A DNA stretch of 64,000 bases from Gemmatimonadaceae bacterium (GTDB taxonomy: Bacteria > Gemmatimonadota > Gemmatimonadetes > Gemmatimonadales > Gemmatimonadaceae). The DNA lies in contig JADLCY010000013.1 of the NCBI GenBank assembly GCA_020846935.1, positions 153,156 through 217,155 of the forward strand, in the 5' to 3' direction. Shown here piece after piece: positions 1 to 8,837 of this stretch (positions are counted from its first letter, which is position 1; every line of letters begins with the position of its first letter). Below the pieces are notes generated by a model that did not search any database, had not been told where the DNA came from, and was given only the letters and a program-made list of their open reading frames with translations. Made by a program: the position numbers and the translations under genes.

Positions 1-422
1 TCCACGCGACCGGTCCCCGCTTCGCGCAACGCCTGGAGCAGCCGACGACCTAACGTCTCGACATCGAGCGTTTGCGCCCATGACGGCTTGCGCACGAAGT
101 CCACGGCGCCGAGTTCGAGGGCGCGAATGGTTGCGTCGCCGCCGGCGGCGGCTTCCTGTCCGCTGAGCACGACGACGGGACGCGGGCACTCGCTCATGAT
201 GTAGCCAAGGGCCTCGAGTCCGCTCATGCCGGGCATCTCGATGTCGAGCGTCACGAGGTCGGGCCCGAGCGCGTGCACGAGTCGCACGGCCTCGTGCCCA
301 TCGGCGGCTTCGCCGGCCACGCGCAGATCGGCGCTGGCCTCGATCGCGTCGCAAACGACGCGACGGATGAACGCCGAGTCGTCGACCACCAGCACGCTGC
401 GCCTAGAGGATCCGCCGGCCAT
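1..422 (-). CDS. cheB: CheB-type response regulator, receiver domain only (cut by window edge)
   Basis: This is the N-terminal 140 residues of a chemotaxis response regulator; the reading frame runs off the left edge. I chose the ATG at 422, which lies inside the end of cheD and gives M-A-G-G-S-S-R-R-S-V-L-V-V-D-D. The receiver is intact: acidic pair D14/D15, phosphoacceptor D60 in LVTLDIEMPG, and K112 in FVRKPSW. The call as CheB (methylesterase of chemoreceptors, activated by CheA phosphorylation) rests on receiver similarity and on its place directly after cheD; the catalytic methylesterase domain would lie outside the window and is not seen. It overlaps cheD by 20 nt, so the two are probably translationally coupled. 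Another receiver-output protein is possible. Confidence 0.8.
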   Translation of the reverse strand, partial: MAGGSSRRSVLVVDDSAFIRRVVCDAIEASADLRVAGEAADGHEAVRLVHALGPDLVTLDIEMPGMSGLEALGYIMSECPRPVVVLSGQEAAAGGDATIRALELGAVDFVRKPSWAQTLDVETLGRRLLQALREAGTGRV

Positions 423-900
423 GGCGCATCGAGACGACGCGGACTTCCCCGGTCGCGACGTCGAAGTACACGCTGCGGCCGTAGTCGCCCCCGACGTCTT
501 CGCCGATCAGGGGGATGCCGCTCGCCGCCAGCCGCTGCTTCACGGCATCGACGTTGCGCTCTCCCATGTTGACTCCCGACGAGAGGAGCGCGCCGAACAT
601 CGAGGCGCCGCCGACGATGCGTGCGACGGGCTGAGCCCGCGAGCCGTGGCGTCGCATCTCGTTCAGGAGGAACGGCACCGCGGTCGAGCCGAACTTGGCC
701 GGGCGCGACCGGTCTCGCGACAAGGACTCGTGAGGCAGGAGCACGTGTGCGAGTGCGCCAACGCGCGCCACGCCGTCGTGCAGCATGACCGCCACGCACG
801 ACCCGAGCCCGACCGACGACAGGACGCCTCGTTCAACAAGGACGCCCCAGGCCGCGACCGGGACGTGCGTCTCGACGGGCACGAGCGTCGGCGTCGTCAC
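403..900 (-). CDS. cheD: CheD, chemoreceptor glutamine deamidase
   Basis: CheD deamidates glutamines on chemoreceptors and, in many bacteria, binds CheC to stimulate its CheY-P phosphatase activity. The 165-residue length fits the family. The catalytic pair is visible: C35 in GLGSCVAVML and H52 in GALAHVLLPH; the conserved VGGASMF segment follows. The start is a GTG at 900, whose bases overlap the TGA of the upstream DUF4388-TPR gene (GTGA arrangement), so translation is probably coupled. Its stop lies inside cheB. A cheC gene sits in the same gene run (8838-9458), which fits a CheC-CheD adaptation system. No receptor gene is visible in the window. Confidence 0.93.
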   Translation of the reverse strand: MTTPTLVPVETHVPVAAWGVLVERGVLSSVGLGSCVAVMLHDGVARVGALAHVLLPHESLSRDRSRPAKFGSTAVPFLLNEMRRHGSRAQPVARIVGGASMFGALLSSGVNMGERNVDAVKQRLAASGIPLIGEDVGGDYGRSVYFDVATGEVRVVSMRHGRRIL

Positions 901-2513
901 GCCGGTCGCCGGGCGCGATCGAGGTGCTGTCGGGCCGCGGGATTCTCCGGTGCCAGGGCAAGAGACCGCTCCCAGCAGCGCGTGGCATCATCGAGCTCGC
1001 CGCGAGCATGGCGCAGGTTGCCCAGCGCGAGCCACACGTCCCCCCCGAGGTCGGGCACGAGGCGCACGGCGCGCGCGTAACACTCGAGGGCATCGGTGGC
1101 CTGGCCCGCTGCGCCATGAAGGTCGCCGCGGTTCTTGTGCAACTGCGCGAGGGTCGGCGCCTCCTGCAGGCCGCGATCGAGATGGGCGGCCGCCTCGCCG
1201 CCGCGCCCACGCCGTTCGAGCACCACCGCGAGATTGTTGGCCAGCACGGCATTGTGCGGGTGCAGCGACGCGCCCTCGGACAGGATGGCGATCGCGCGAT
1301 CGAGTTCTCCGAGGTACGCCGCGGCAAGTCCGGCGTAGTGATACCACGCCGCCGCGCGCGGCCGACCGTCGCCGCGGAGCGCCGAGGCGCGCAGGGCGAC
1401 GTCGGCCGCCTCCACGTCGCCTCGACGCAGGGAGAGCACCGCTCCGGTCAGCAGCACCGATGGATCGTTAGGCAGGAGGCGCTCGGCGGTCGCGTGAGCG
1501 GCCCGGGCTTCGTCGAAGCGGCCGAGCTTCTCGAGCGCATAGGCGAGGTTGGCGTGCAGGGCGCCCTTGCCGGGCGCACGGGCCACCGCCCCTCGCAACA
1601 CGCGCACGGCCTCGTCGTGGCGGCCCTGCCGGATCGCGAGCAGGCCAAGGTAGAACTCCGCCTGCACGTCGTGGGGCTGCAGGTCCGCCACGCGCCGGAA
1701 CTCGCGCACGGCTTCGTCCAGCATCCCCGATTTGTAGAAGGCCACGCCGAGGTTGCTGTGCTCGGCCACGCGCGTGGCAAGGGCCGGCGCGTCCTGCGTG
1801 CGGCGTCGCCCCACGCGATGGAGGAATCCCGCCGTGATCAGCCCGAACAGCGCCTTGCCCATCTCGAACTCGCCGAGTCCCGACAGGTCCATCAGGGCCG
1901 CGACGTCGCGGGTTCCATCGATCAATGGCAACACCGCATCCTGATCCATCGTCAGCTCGACGCGGGACGCCTCGAGATGCGTCCGGTCGAGGGCAAACAC
2001 GCAGTCGAATCCGGGAATCTTCTTCTCGATCAGGCTCCACTCATCGATGCGCCGCGCACCCTCGAGCAGCAGCGACTCGGGGTTGATCGATACGACGAAG
2101 TCCTGCTCGTCCGGCGTCACGTCCGCCTCGAACGAGAACGTGCCCTGCGTCCAGGTGAAGAGGTAGTACACTGCCTCCTCGATCTGCCGCTTGATGTGCT
2201 GGTGGAGTTCTTCGCGCGCCAGGAAGTCCTTCGCGACCAGGATCTCGCCCAGCCGCCGATCGGGCTGCGAGGCCTGCTCGGCGATGGCAATGTCCAGCTG
2301 CTCACGGGCGATGATCCCGTTGCTCACCAGCAGGTCGCCCAGCCGGTCGCGCCGGTTGACGATGCTCGCGAACGCAATGCGTCCCCGTTCGAAATAGATG
2401 CTTCCGAAGGCGTTCTTGTGCGTGACCGAGAGGCAACCGGTCTTCTTCCCCATCGCCAACAACTGGAGAACGTCCGTGAGGCTGGCCTCGCGCAGGGAAC
2501 CGCGGATCGCCAT
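897..2513 (-). CDS. DUF4388-TPR protein of the chemosensory/MglA cluster
   Basis: This 538-residue protein has an N-terminal DUF4388 region (about 1-110, opening MAIRGSLREASLTDVLQLL), a middle region of DUF4388-associated alpha/beta character up to about residue 235, and then a C-terminal array of TPR repeats from about 245 to the end. DUF4388 proteins are recurrently found beside MglA-type GTPases and two-component proteins and are thought to be scaffolds or effectors; the biochemical role is unknown. The start at 2513 shares one base with the stop of the DnaA-like gene (TGATG). A longer in-frame start at 2555 lies within that gene and is less likely. It is paralogous in layout to the protein at 4968-6116. 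A CCT-AAC pair here lies in a GCCTAACG octamer (1466-1473). Confidence 0.85.
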   Translation of the reverse strand: MAIRGSLREASLTDVLQLLAMGKKTGCLSVTHKNAFGSIYFERGRIAFASIVNRRDRLGDLLVSNGIIAREQLDIAIAEQASQPDRRLGEILVAKDFLAREELHQHIKRQIEEAVYYLFTWTQGTFSFEADVTPDEQDFVVSINPESLLLEGARRIDEWSLIEKKIPGFDCVFALDRTHLEASRVELTMDQDAVLPLIDGTRDVAALMDLSGLGEFEMGKALFGLITAGFLHRVGRRRTQDAPALATRVAEHSNLGVAFYKSGMLDEAVREFRRVADLQPHDVQAEFYLGLLAIRQGRHDEAVRVLRGAVARAPGKGALHANLAYALEKLGRFDEARAAHATAERLLPNDPSVLLTGAVLSLRRGDVEAADVALRASALRGDGRPRAAAWYHYAGLAAAYLGELDRAIAILSEGASLHPHNAVLANNLAVVLERRGRGGEAAAHLDRGLQEAPTLAQLHKNRGDLHGAAGQATDALECYARAVRLVPDLGGDVWLALGNLRHARGELDDATRCWERSLALAPENPAARQHLDRARRPA

Positions 2514-4330
2514 CAGCCCAGGTCCTCCAGCAAGCGCCCCGTCGGCTCCGGCCACTCGGCGACCACCTTCTCGGAGTCGAAGAAGAACGAATCAAGGGCG
2601 CGACGCGCCGAGGTCGCCTCGGTGACGCCGGCGCCAACGGCGACCGGTTCCCGCTCCTCGGGCACCATCGTCGGGTCTGCGGGCGCATCGATCGTCGGTG
2701 CGGCCGCCTCGTCGCCCTCGGGCACCGGCGTGTGGCGTCCGAGCCGATCCGCCGGTCCCGGCGGCGCCATGGTGACCACGAGCCCACGCTCGACGACCGT
2801 GCGCAGGCGATCGGCAATGCCGAGGTAGGCCGAGAGTGGGCGATCGCTGGTAAGCACCACCGGTCGCTGCTCGGCGCACACCGCGGTGAGGAGTCGCAGC
2901 AGCTCGTCCTGCACGGCCTCTCGTCCATCGATCGCCTGGAGACCGTCGATGATGAGTGCGTCGACCGCGCCGAAGCGCGAGCGCCAGGACTCGAGGCGTT
3001 CCTGGTGGATCGCCTCCGTCAGTTCATCGACCAGCGAAGACCCGCTCACGCAGGCAATGCTCCGACCGGCGCCATGACGGGCCGCGAGCACGTTGCCGAT
3101 CGCATGCGCCAGGTGCGTCTTGCCTGACGCCGTTGGCCCCACGATGAGCAGCGGGTTGGCAGCGCGTCCTGGCGCGTCCGTGATCGTGGCCGCGGCGTGC
3201 ATGGCGGCCCGGTTCCCGGCGGTGCGCACGAGCGAGGCCATGCTGTACTCCGGCAGCGGTCCGGGCGGAGGGTCCGTCGCGGCGAGCGCACGGCGCACCA
3301 GCCGCTCCGCTTCGGGAAGCCGATCGGGATCACGAAAGACGGCCTGCCCGGCGAGCGACGGGTTGACCGCAATGGCCTGACTCTCGAGCGCGCGCAACCG
3401 TTCGGTGACCGCGGCGAACGCGGCATCGAGTTGCGGCACGTCAGGGGCTTCGGGGAGTTCGAGCGCCTGTTCGAGGATGGCAGTGCGAAAGCCCTGCCCG
3501 GACCACCACGCGATGCGCTCGCCGAGCCGAAGGCGCCACCCATCCACCGAGGCCGCGACACCGCTCGCCACATCCTGCAGAAACGACGTGAACTCGTCGG
3601 ACGGCCCGACCGCGACCGCACCCCCAATGACGTCGCGCACCTCAGCCACCGAGAGTGGTTCAGCGCTGCGCGACTGCCGGGCAATGAGCCGATGCAGCGC
3701 CGCTTCCATCTCGCGCACGCTCGCACTCGAGCCCCTGGCGAGTTCTTCGAGGACGCCGTGACCAAAGCTGGTGCGGCGGTCTGCGCATTTGCGCTGGAGG
3801 ATGGCGACGCGCGTCCCGTGGTCGGGCGCGCCCAGGTCGACGATGAGCCCGCCGGAGAGTCGGTTGAGCAGCCGGTCGTCCACGTCGGCGATGTCGGCGG
3901 GCGCGCGATCCGAGGCCATCACGATCTGGCGGCCGCTGCTCTGCAGCGCGTTGAAGACGCGCAGCACCTCACTCTGCGTCTCACGGCGACCGGACAGGGC
4001 CTGGACGTCATCGAGCAGGAGGAGCCCCACGGTCAGGTAGCGCCGCTTGAACGCCTCGGCCTGTCCCGTTGCGATGGCAAGGTGCAATTCCTCGACGAAC
4101 CCCTCGAGGGTCACGTACACGACCGAAAGCGTCGGGTGCAGTGACTGTGCGCGGTGACCAATGGCGGCGAGCAGGTGCGTCTTCCCGAGGCCCGGCGGCC
4201 CGAACACAAAGAGCGGATTGTAAACCGCGCCCGGGTGCTCCGACACGTTGCGCGCCGCCGACACTGCCAGGCGGTTGGCATCGCCGACCACGAAGGCCTC
4301 GAAGGTGAACTGCGCGTCGGGGAGCGTCAT
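2513..4330 (-). CDS. Tandem DnaA-like AAA+ ATPase lacking the DNA-binding domain
   Basis: The 605-residue product contains two DnaA/Hda-type AAA+ modules. Module 1 has a Walker A at 44-51 (GPPGLGKT) and a Walker B at 103-109 (LLLLDDV), followed by a sensor-like ASDRAP segment, all close to DnaA domain III. Module 2 has a Walker A at 398-405 (GPTASGKT), but its Walker B reads LIIDGLQ at 459-465, so the second acidic residue is glycine and hydrolysis may be lost. No DnaA domain IV helix-turn-helix signature is seen at the C-terminus. The ATG at 4330 lies 4 nt after the mglA stop; an upstream start at 4438 would lie within mglA. Position inside a Che/MglA cluster argues for a role in polarity or signalling rather than replication initiation. 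That role is inference. Confidence 0.8.
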   Translation of the reverse strand: MTLPDAQFTFEAFVVGDANRLAVSAARNVSEHPGAVYNPLFVFGPPGLGKTHLLAAIGHRAQSLHPTLSVVYVTLEGFVEELHLAIATGQAEAFKRRYLTVGLLLLDDVQALSGRRETQSEVLRVFNALQSSGRQIVMASDRAPADIADVDDRLLNRLSGGLIVDLGAPDHGTRVAILQRKCADRRTSFGHGVLEELARGSSASVREMEAALHRLIARQSRSAEPLSVAEVRDVIGGAVAVGPSDEFTSFLQDVASGVAASVDGWRLRLGERIAWWSGQGFRTAILEQALELPEAPDVPQLDAAFAAVTERLRALESQAIAVNPSLAGQAVFRDPDRLPEAERLVRRALAATDPPPGPLPEYSMASLVRTAGNRAAMHAAATITDAPGRAANPLLIVGPTASGKTHLAHAIGNVLAARHGAGRSIACVSGSSLVDELTEAIHQERLESWRSRFGAVDALIIDGLQAIDGREAVQDELLRLLTAVCAEQRPVVLTSDRPLSAYLGIADRLRTVVERGLVVTMAPPGPADRLGRHTPVPEGDEAAAPTIDAPADPTMVPEEREPVAVGAGVTEATSARRALDSFFFDSEKVVAEWPEPTGRLLEDLG

Positions 4331-4334
4331 GTGC

Positions 4335-4940
4335 CTAACGCCCCGCCGGCTGCGGCGCCGCGAGGCGCTGGAGCACGAGCTGCGAGACCTTGCGCAGGGT
4401 CTCGAAGACCCCGGTTCCCGCCAGTGCATCGGCCGCAAAGCTCGGGACGCCGCGGAAGTTGAGGGCGGCGTCCAGTTCCCCGCGACTCATCACGAGGTCG
4501 GCGGGCAGATCCTGCTTGTTGTACTGCAGGACCAGCGGCAGCGCGCGCGCGTCCACGCCCTGCTCGGCAAGCACCTCATGCATGTCGCGGAGGCTTTGCA
4601 GGTTCTCCTCGCGTTGCCGGCGCTGCGAGTCGGCAACAAAGACCACGCCGTCTGCACCCTGGAGCACGAGCTTGCGCGTCGAGCGGTAGTACACCTGCCC
4701 GGGCACCGTGTAGAGCTGGAAACGCGTGGCGAACCCGGACACGGTGCCCAGGTCGAGCGGGAGGAAGTCGAAGAAGAGCGTCCGTTCGCTGTGTGTCGCC
4801 AGCGACACCATCGAACCCCGTCGCTCCGGCGGCACGCGATCGTGGATATAGTGCAAGTTCGTCGTCTTCCCCGAACGCCCGGGACCGTAGTAGACGATCT
4901 TGCAGGTCAGCTCCCGCGCCGGGTAGTTCACGAGCGGCAT
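4335..4940 (-). CDS. mglA: MglA-like small Ras-type GTPase
   Basis: The 201-residue protein matches the MglA family of bacterial Ras-like GTPases that set cell polarity and control gliding or type IV pilus motility. G1/P-loop is at 19-26 (GPGRSGKT, the family form), the switch II/G3 region reads TVPGQVYY at 78-85, and G4 is NKQD at 141-144. No MglB (roadblock) gene is next to it; the neighbours are DUF4388-TPR proteins and the DnaA-like ATPase, which may supply the regulator role. The stop codon TAG lies inside a GCCTAACG octamer (4333-4340) and is 4 nt before the next start. Confidence 0.92.
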   Translation of the reverse strand: MPLVNYPARELTCKIVYYGPGRSGKTTNLHYIHDRVPPERRGSMVSLATHSERTLFFDFLPLDLGTVSGFATRFQLYTVPGQVYYRSTRKLVLQGADGVVFVADSQRRQREENLQSLRDMHEVLAEQGVDARALPLVLQYNKQDLPADLVMSRGELDAALNFRGVPSFAADALAGTGVFETLRKVSQLVLQRLAAPQPAGR

Positions 4941-4967
4941 CGGTCCCTCCCGGCTTCGTGGCGGTGC

Positions 4968-6116
4968 TTACGCATCGACGGCCTCCAGCACCGCGGCGAG
5001 CTGCGAGGCGTGCGCGATGGCGTGCCGTGCCTGTTCGCCCAGCGGACTCTCCGGACACGCGGCGAGCACGCGCTGCCATGACTCGATCGCCCGCGCAAGC
5101 TCTCCATGGCGCGCGGCCAGGCGGGCGCGCTCCATCAACGCCCCCGCGTGCGCGGCGTCGGCCTCCAGCGCGATGCGCAATTCCTCGGCGGCCTCCGCTT
5201 CGCGACCCTGGCGCAGGAGCACCCGGGCGAGGGTGGAGCGTGCTTCCGGATCCTGCGGCGCCAGCGAGACGGCAGTTGCTGCCCGCGCGAGCGCGTCATC
5301 GAGCCGTTCGGCCAGCAGCGCATCCCGCGCCTCGGCAAGGCACGTGGCCAGATGTTCGCCTGAACGGTCGGGCTCCGTCGCGTCCGTCGGCGCCAGCACG
5401 TCGATCACGGCGATGGTCGCGAGCCCGAACGCAATGCGGGCCACCTCGAACTCTGAACGCTCGAGCGTGCGCGCGATGGCGCGCAGGTCCTGCACGCCAT
5501 CGACCAGCGACAGGACCTCCCACTCGTGCGGGAGCAGATCCAGTCGTGAAGGCGCGATGCCCTCCTCGGCCTCGGCCAGCACCGGGATCACGGCGAGGCT
5601 CGGGATGCGCTGCTGAATCTGCGTCCATTCATCGAGGCGTCGCGCACCCTCCATGAGCAGCGACTCGGTGGGAAGGGCTACCATACCCTCGGCCCCCGCC
5701 GGTGCCTGTACGTCTTCCTCGGCAAACGAGAAGAAGCCCTCCTGCCACGACAGCAGTTCGAAGACGACGGTTTCCACCTGACGCATGATCGCGCGCTCGA
5801 GTTCGCGCACCGAGACGACGTGCTGCGCCACGAGGATCTCGCCCAGGCGCCGGTCCTCACCGGGGGCCTCCTGCACGGCGCGCGCCCGCGCGAGGTCCGC
5901 TTCCGTGATGCGTCCCGAGCGAAGCAGGAGCGCACCGAGCGGGTGCGGATTCGATCGAATCGTCGCTGCGACGATGCGTCCGACGCGAAAGTACACCGTC
6001 CCCTCGTTGTCGCGCAGGGCAGACGACACGCGAAGGCGTCCCGTCTTTCGGCTCAGGTCCAGCAGTTGAAACACGTCGTGGATGCCAAGCTCGCGGAGCG
6101 GTCCCTCGATCGCCAT
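4968..6116 (-). CDS. Second DUF4388-TPR protein
   Basis: This 382-residue protein opens MAIEGPLRELGIHDVFQLLD, a DUF4388 start very like that of the protein encoded at 897-2513. The DUF4388 core spans about 1-110, followed by the same intermediate region (including an LLMEGARRLDEW segment at about 155) and a short C-terminal TPR stretch from about 260 to 360. It is therefore a shorter paralogue. Its ATG follows the stop of the upstream TPR gene directly (TAG then ATG on the minus strand, no gap), and mglA begins 27 nt after its stop. Function is unknown; by context it should act with MglA and the Che proteins. Confidence 0.85.
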   Translation of the reverse strand: MAIEGPLRELGIHDVFQLLDLSRKTGRLRVSSALRDNEGTVYFRVGRIVAATIRSNPHPLGALLLRSGRITEADLARARAVQEAPGEDRRLGEILVAQHVVSVRELERAIMRQVETVVFELLSWQEGFFSFAEEDVQAPAGAEGMVALPTESLLMEGARRLDEWTQIQQRIPSLAVIPVLAEAEEGIAPSRLDLLPHEWEVLSLVDGVQDLRAIARTLERSEFEVARIAFGLATIAVIDVLAPTDATEPDRSGEHLATCLAEARDALLAERLDDALARAATAVSLAPQDPEARSTLARVLLRQGREAEAAEELRIALEADAAHAGALMERARLAARHGELARAIESWQRVLAACPESPLGEQARHAIAHASQLAAVLEAVDA

Positions 6117-8804
6117 CTAGGCCGCCTCCCCGTGCGCCGCGCCGAGCAGCCGCTCGCGCATGGCCATCGCCGTGCGGGCATCTCGTGCCGCACGCTGTGC
6201 GTATTCGCTGTCGGGCGCGAGACCCGCGACGCGTTCCCACCGCGCGAGGGCCAGTGCGTACTCGTGCTCCTCGGCCAGCAACACGCCCTCGAAGTAGAGC
6301 GCGGCGACGTGCTCCGGGACAAAGCGAAGAATGCGGGCGAAGGCGAAGCGCGCGTCGGCGCGCCGCCCCGCGAGAAACAGCGATTCACCCAGCATCGCCA
6401 GGGCGTCGAAGTGATACGGGTCGTCGATGAGGAGGGCGGCGAGCGGTTCGACGCTCTCCCCCGCGCGCCCCAGGTCGCGCCGAAGTCTGGCAAGCGCCAG
6501 CACGACGACGGCGTCTCCGGATGCGGCACCTGCGAGGGTTGCGAAGACCCCTTCGGCTCCGGCCACATCGCCGGCGTCCGCGAGCAGGTGCCCCAGTTCG
6601 CCCGCGATTTCGGCGTCGTCGGGCGCGAGAGCCCAGGCGGCGCGCATCGCCGTCACAGCGTCGGGCACATCGCCCAGGCGCACGTGCAAGCGAGCTACCT
6701 CGCGGAGCACACGGGGTTCTGCCGCTGCCAAACGATGCGCAGCGCTCAGGCCCGTACGCGCATCGTCCGGGCGTCCCGTTTCCGCGCGGACGCAGGCGGC
6801 GAGCAACTGCACCTCGGCGCTCTCGGCTCGATGCGAGGCGAGCCACTCCGCGGGCGCCGCCGCCTCGGCGTATCGCCCAAGCGCCACCAGGGCGCGCACC
6901 TCGCCTTCGGCGGCCGGTCCGTGCGCACTGTCGTGTCGGCGCGCTTCACGGAAGCGTTCGAGCGCCTCACCGCTCGCGCCGCGCGCGAGGAAGACGCTTC
7001 CGGATGCCACGAGCCCATCGACGCGGGGGCCTCCCGCTCCCATGACGCGTCGGACCTCCGCCGCCGCGCGATCGTGGTCGCCTTCAGCCAGAAGCGTCCA
7101 CACGCGCGCATAGGGCGACTCGCCGAGCGCCTCCACGCGGCCCTCCGGAGCCAGATCATCAAAGAGCGTTTCGAGTGCGCTCTCCTCGAAGGCAAACGAG
7201 CGGACCGTCGCGTCGCGCCGCGAACCACTGAATTCCGGCGGAACCTCCAGGCGCGTGGAGGCCTGCTCGATGTCCAGCTCGAACTTCTGCGGCGCGTAAT
7301 ACGCGTCCAGTTCGAGAGCGCGCTGCGTCTCACGCAGGGCGCCCTCGTGGTCTCCGAGGTTCGTGAGCGCAAACCCGAGGTTGTAGTGCGCCTCCGCGTA
7401 CGACGGTCGCGCCTCGATCGCGCGCGAGTACGCGGTCCGCGCGTCGTCGAACCTCGACTGGCCCGCCAGCACCAGCCCCACGCCGTTCCAGGCCACCGGG
7501 TGTTCCGGCGAGAGGCGCAGCACCTGACGATAGGTGGCGAGCGCTCCCTCGACCTCGCCGTGCCTTACGAGCAGGTACGCGAGGTTGAGTCGGGCCTTGA
7601 GTCCCCCGGCGTCCAGGGCGAGCGCGCGCGCAAACGCGTCGCGCGCCTGCGCCACGTCGCCGGCATGGCAGGCGGCCACGCCGAGGTTGTTGAGCGCGGC
7701 CGCGTGCGCCGGGTCCGCGGAGAGTGCGCGACGATAGCTCTCGCGCGCCTCCACGTATCGGCCACCGTGATGCAGCGCCACGCCACGCGCATTCCACAGC
7801 CGGGCGTCATTCGGGCGCTCGGCCACGAGGGCTTCGTAGAGCGGCAGGGCCGCGGACGTGTCTCCGCGCAGCAACTGCACCTCGGCCATCGCCTGCCGGA
7901 CGAGGAAGGCGTCCTCGCCGCGATCGAGCGCCTGGGCGAACTCGCGCAGCGCATCGTCGAGGTAGTGCTTGTGCCGGAACGCCAGGCCCAGGTTGTAGTG
8001 CGTCATCTGCGACGCGTCCTGATCTTCGTGAGCGAGGATGCCACGGGCTTCGCGCGCCACCCGCGCCTGCTCGTGCGACCCGCGGTCGAATCGCTCGAGG
8101 GAAAGGTTCGCACGCGCGCGCCCGAGGGCCGGGTTGAGGCGCAGCGCGCGCGCGGCGATCGCCTGCGCCGACTCGTGCTCCCCCAGATCGCCCAGCACGA
8201 AACCCAGCAGGTACGTCGCCTCGGCGTGATCCGGCGCCAACTCGATCGCGCGCTCCAGCGCGCGCCGGGCCTCGTCGTTCATCCCGCGATGATACGCGAC
8301 CTCTCCAAGTTGAAAGTGCACATCCGCGTCGTCAGGCTCGAGATCGAGGGCGTGCTGCAGCCACTGCGACGCGGAGACCAGATTCCCGGCCCTCGCTTCG
8401 GCAGCGGCGACCTGCCGCACGAGCGGCACGTCATCGGGCGCGTCCCGCAACAACACGCTGAACGCCGCCAGCGCCCGGGGAATGTCTCCAAGCAGCAGAT
8501 GCATGCAGCCCAGCGACCACCGCGCCTCTCGATCCCGGGCATCGCGCGTCAGCTGCGCCTCGAGCGTCGCGAGCCGGTCGTCATAGTACCCGCTGGTGAA
8601 GTACGCGATCTCGATGTTGCGCTGCGCGATCGTCATGCGGGCATCGAGGTCGAGGGCGCGCGTGAACGCCCCCACGGACTCGGCGATCATGCCCTTGGTG
8701 AAGTAGAGCACGCCAAGGTTGTTGAGCGCGCCCGGGTCGGACGCATCGATCCGATGCGCGAACGACCGCAGGATCGCCTGGTCGCGTGCCGAGGGCTGCG
8801 TCAT
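6117..8804 (-). CDS. Large TPR-repeat protein of the chemosensory cluster
   Basis: A protein of about 895 residues made almost wholly of tetratricopeptide repeats, for example ALNNLGVLYFTKGMIAESVG near the N-terminus and many later units with the W/L-G-Y-A pattern. A less repetitive stretch lies around residues 420-500. No signal peptide or membrane segment is seen, so it is probably a cytoplasmic scaffold. Three starts are possible: GTG 8816, ATG 8807 and ATG 8804; I chose 8804 because an AGG lies at Shine-Dalgarno distance. It sits between cheC and the shorter DUF4388-TPR gene on the same strand, suggesting it assembles or docks components of this pathway. The exact partner cannot be read from sequence. 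Confidence 0.85.
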   Translation of the reverse strand: MTQPSARDQAILRSFAHRIDASDPGALNNLGVLYFTKGMIAESVGAFTRALDLDARMTIAQRNIEIAYFTSGYYDDRLATLEAQLTRDARDREARWSLGCMHLLLGDIPRALAAFSVLLRDAPDDVPLVRQVAAAEARAGNLVSASQWLQHALDLEPDDADVHFQLGEVAYHRGMNDEARRALERAIELAPDHAEATYLLGFVLGDLGEHESAQAIAARALRLNPALGRARANLSLERFDRGSHEQARVAREARGILAHEDQDASQMTHYNLGLAFRHKHYLDDALREFAQALDRGEDAFLVRQAMAEVQLLRGDTSAALPLYEALVAERPNDARLWNARGVALHHGGRYVEARESYRRALSADPAHAAALNNLGVAACHAGDVAQARDAFARALALDAGGLKARLNLAYLLVRHGEVEGALATYRQVLRLSPEHPVAWNGVGLVLAGQSRFDDARTAYSRAIEARPSYAEAHYNLGFALTNLGDHEGALRETQRALELDAYYAPQKFELDIEQASTRLEVPPEFSGSRRDATVRSFAFEESALETLFDDLAPEGRVEALGESPYARVWTLLAEGDHDRAAAEVRRVMGAGGPRVDGLVASGSVFLARGASGEALERFREARRHDSAHGPAAEGEVRALVALGRYAEAAAPAEWLASHRAESAEVQLLAACVRAETGRPDDARTGLSAAHRLAAAEPRVLREVARLHVRLGDVPDAVTAMRAAWALAPDDAEIAGELGHLLADAGDVAGAEGVFATLAGAASGDAVVVLALARLRRDLGRAGESVEPLAALLIDDPYHFDALAMLGESLFLAGRRADARFAFARILRFVPEHVAALYFEGVLLAEEHEYALALARWERVAGLAPDSEYAQRAARDARTAMAMRERLLGAAHGEAA

Positions 8805-8837
8805 CATGACCTGCACCGTGCGTCGCGAACCGTGCGT

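Noticed and set aside
924..2828. Long plus-strand ORF (634 codons) opposite the DUF4388-TPR and DnaA-like genes
   Set aside because: Antisense shadow of well-supported minus-strand genes.
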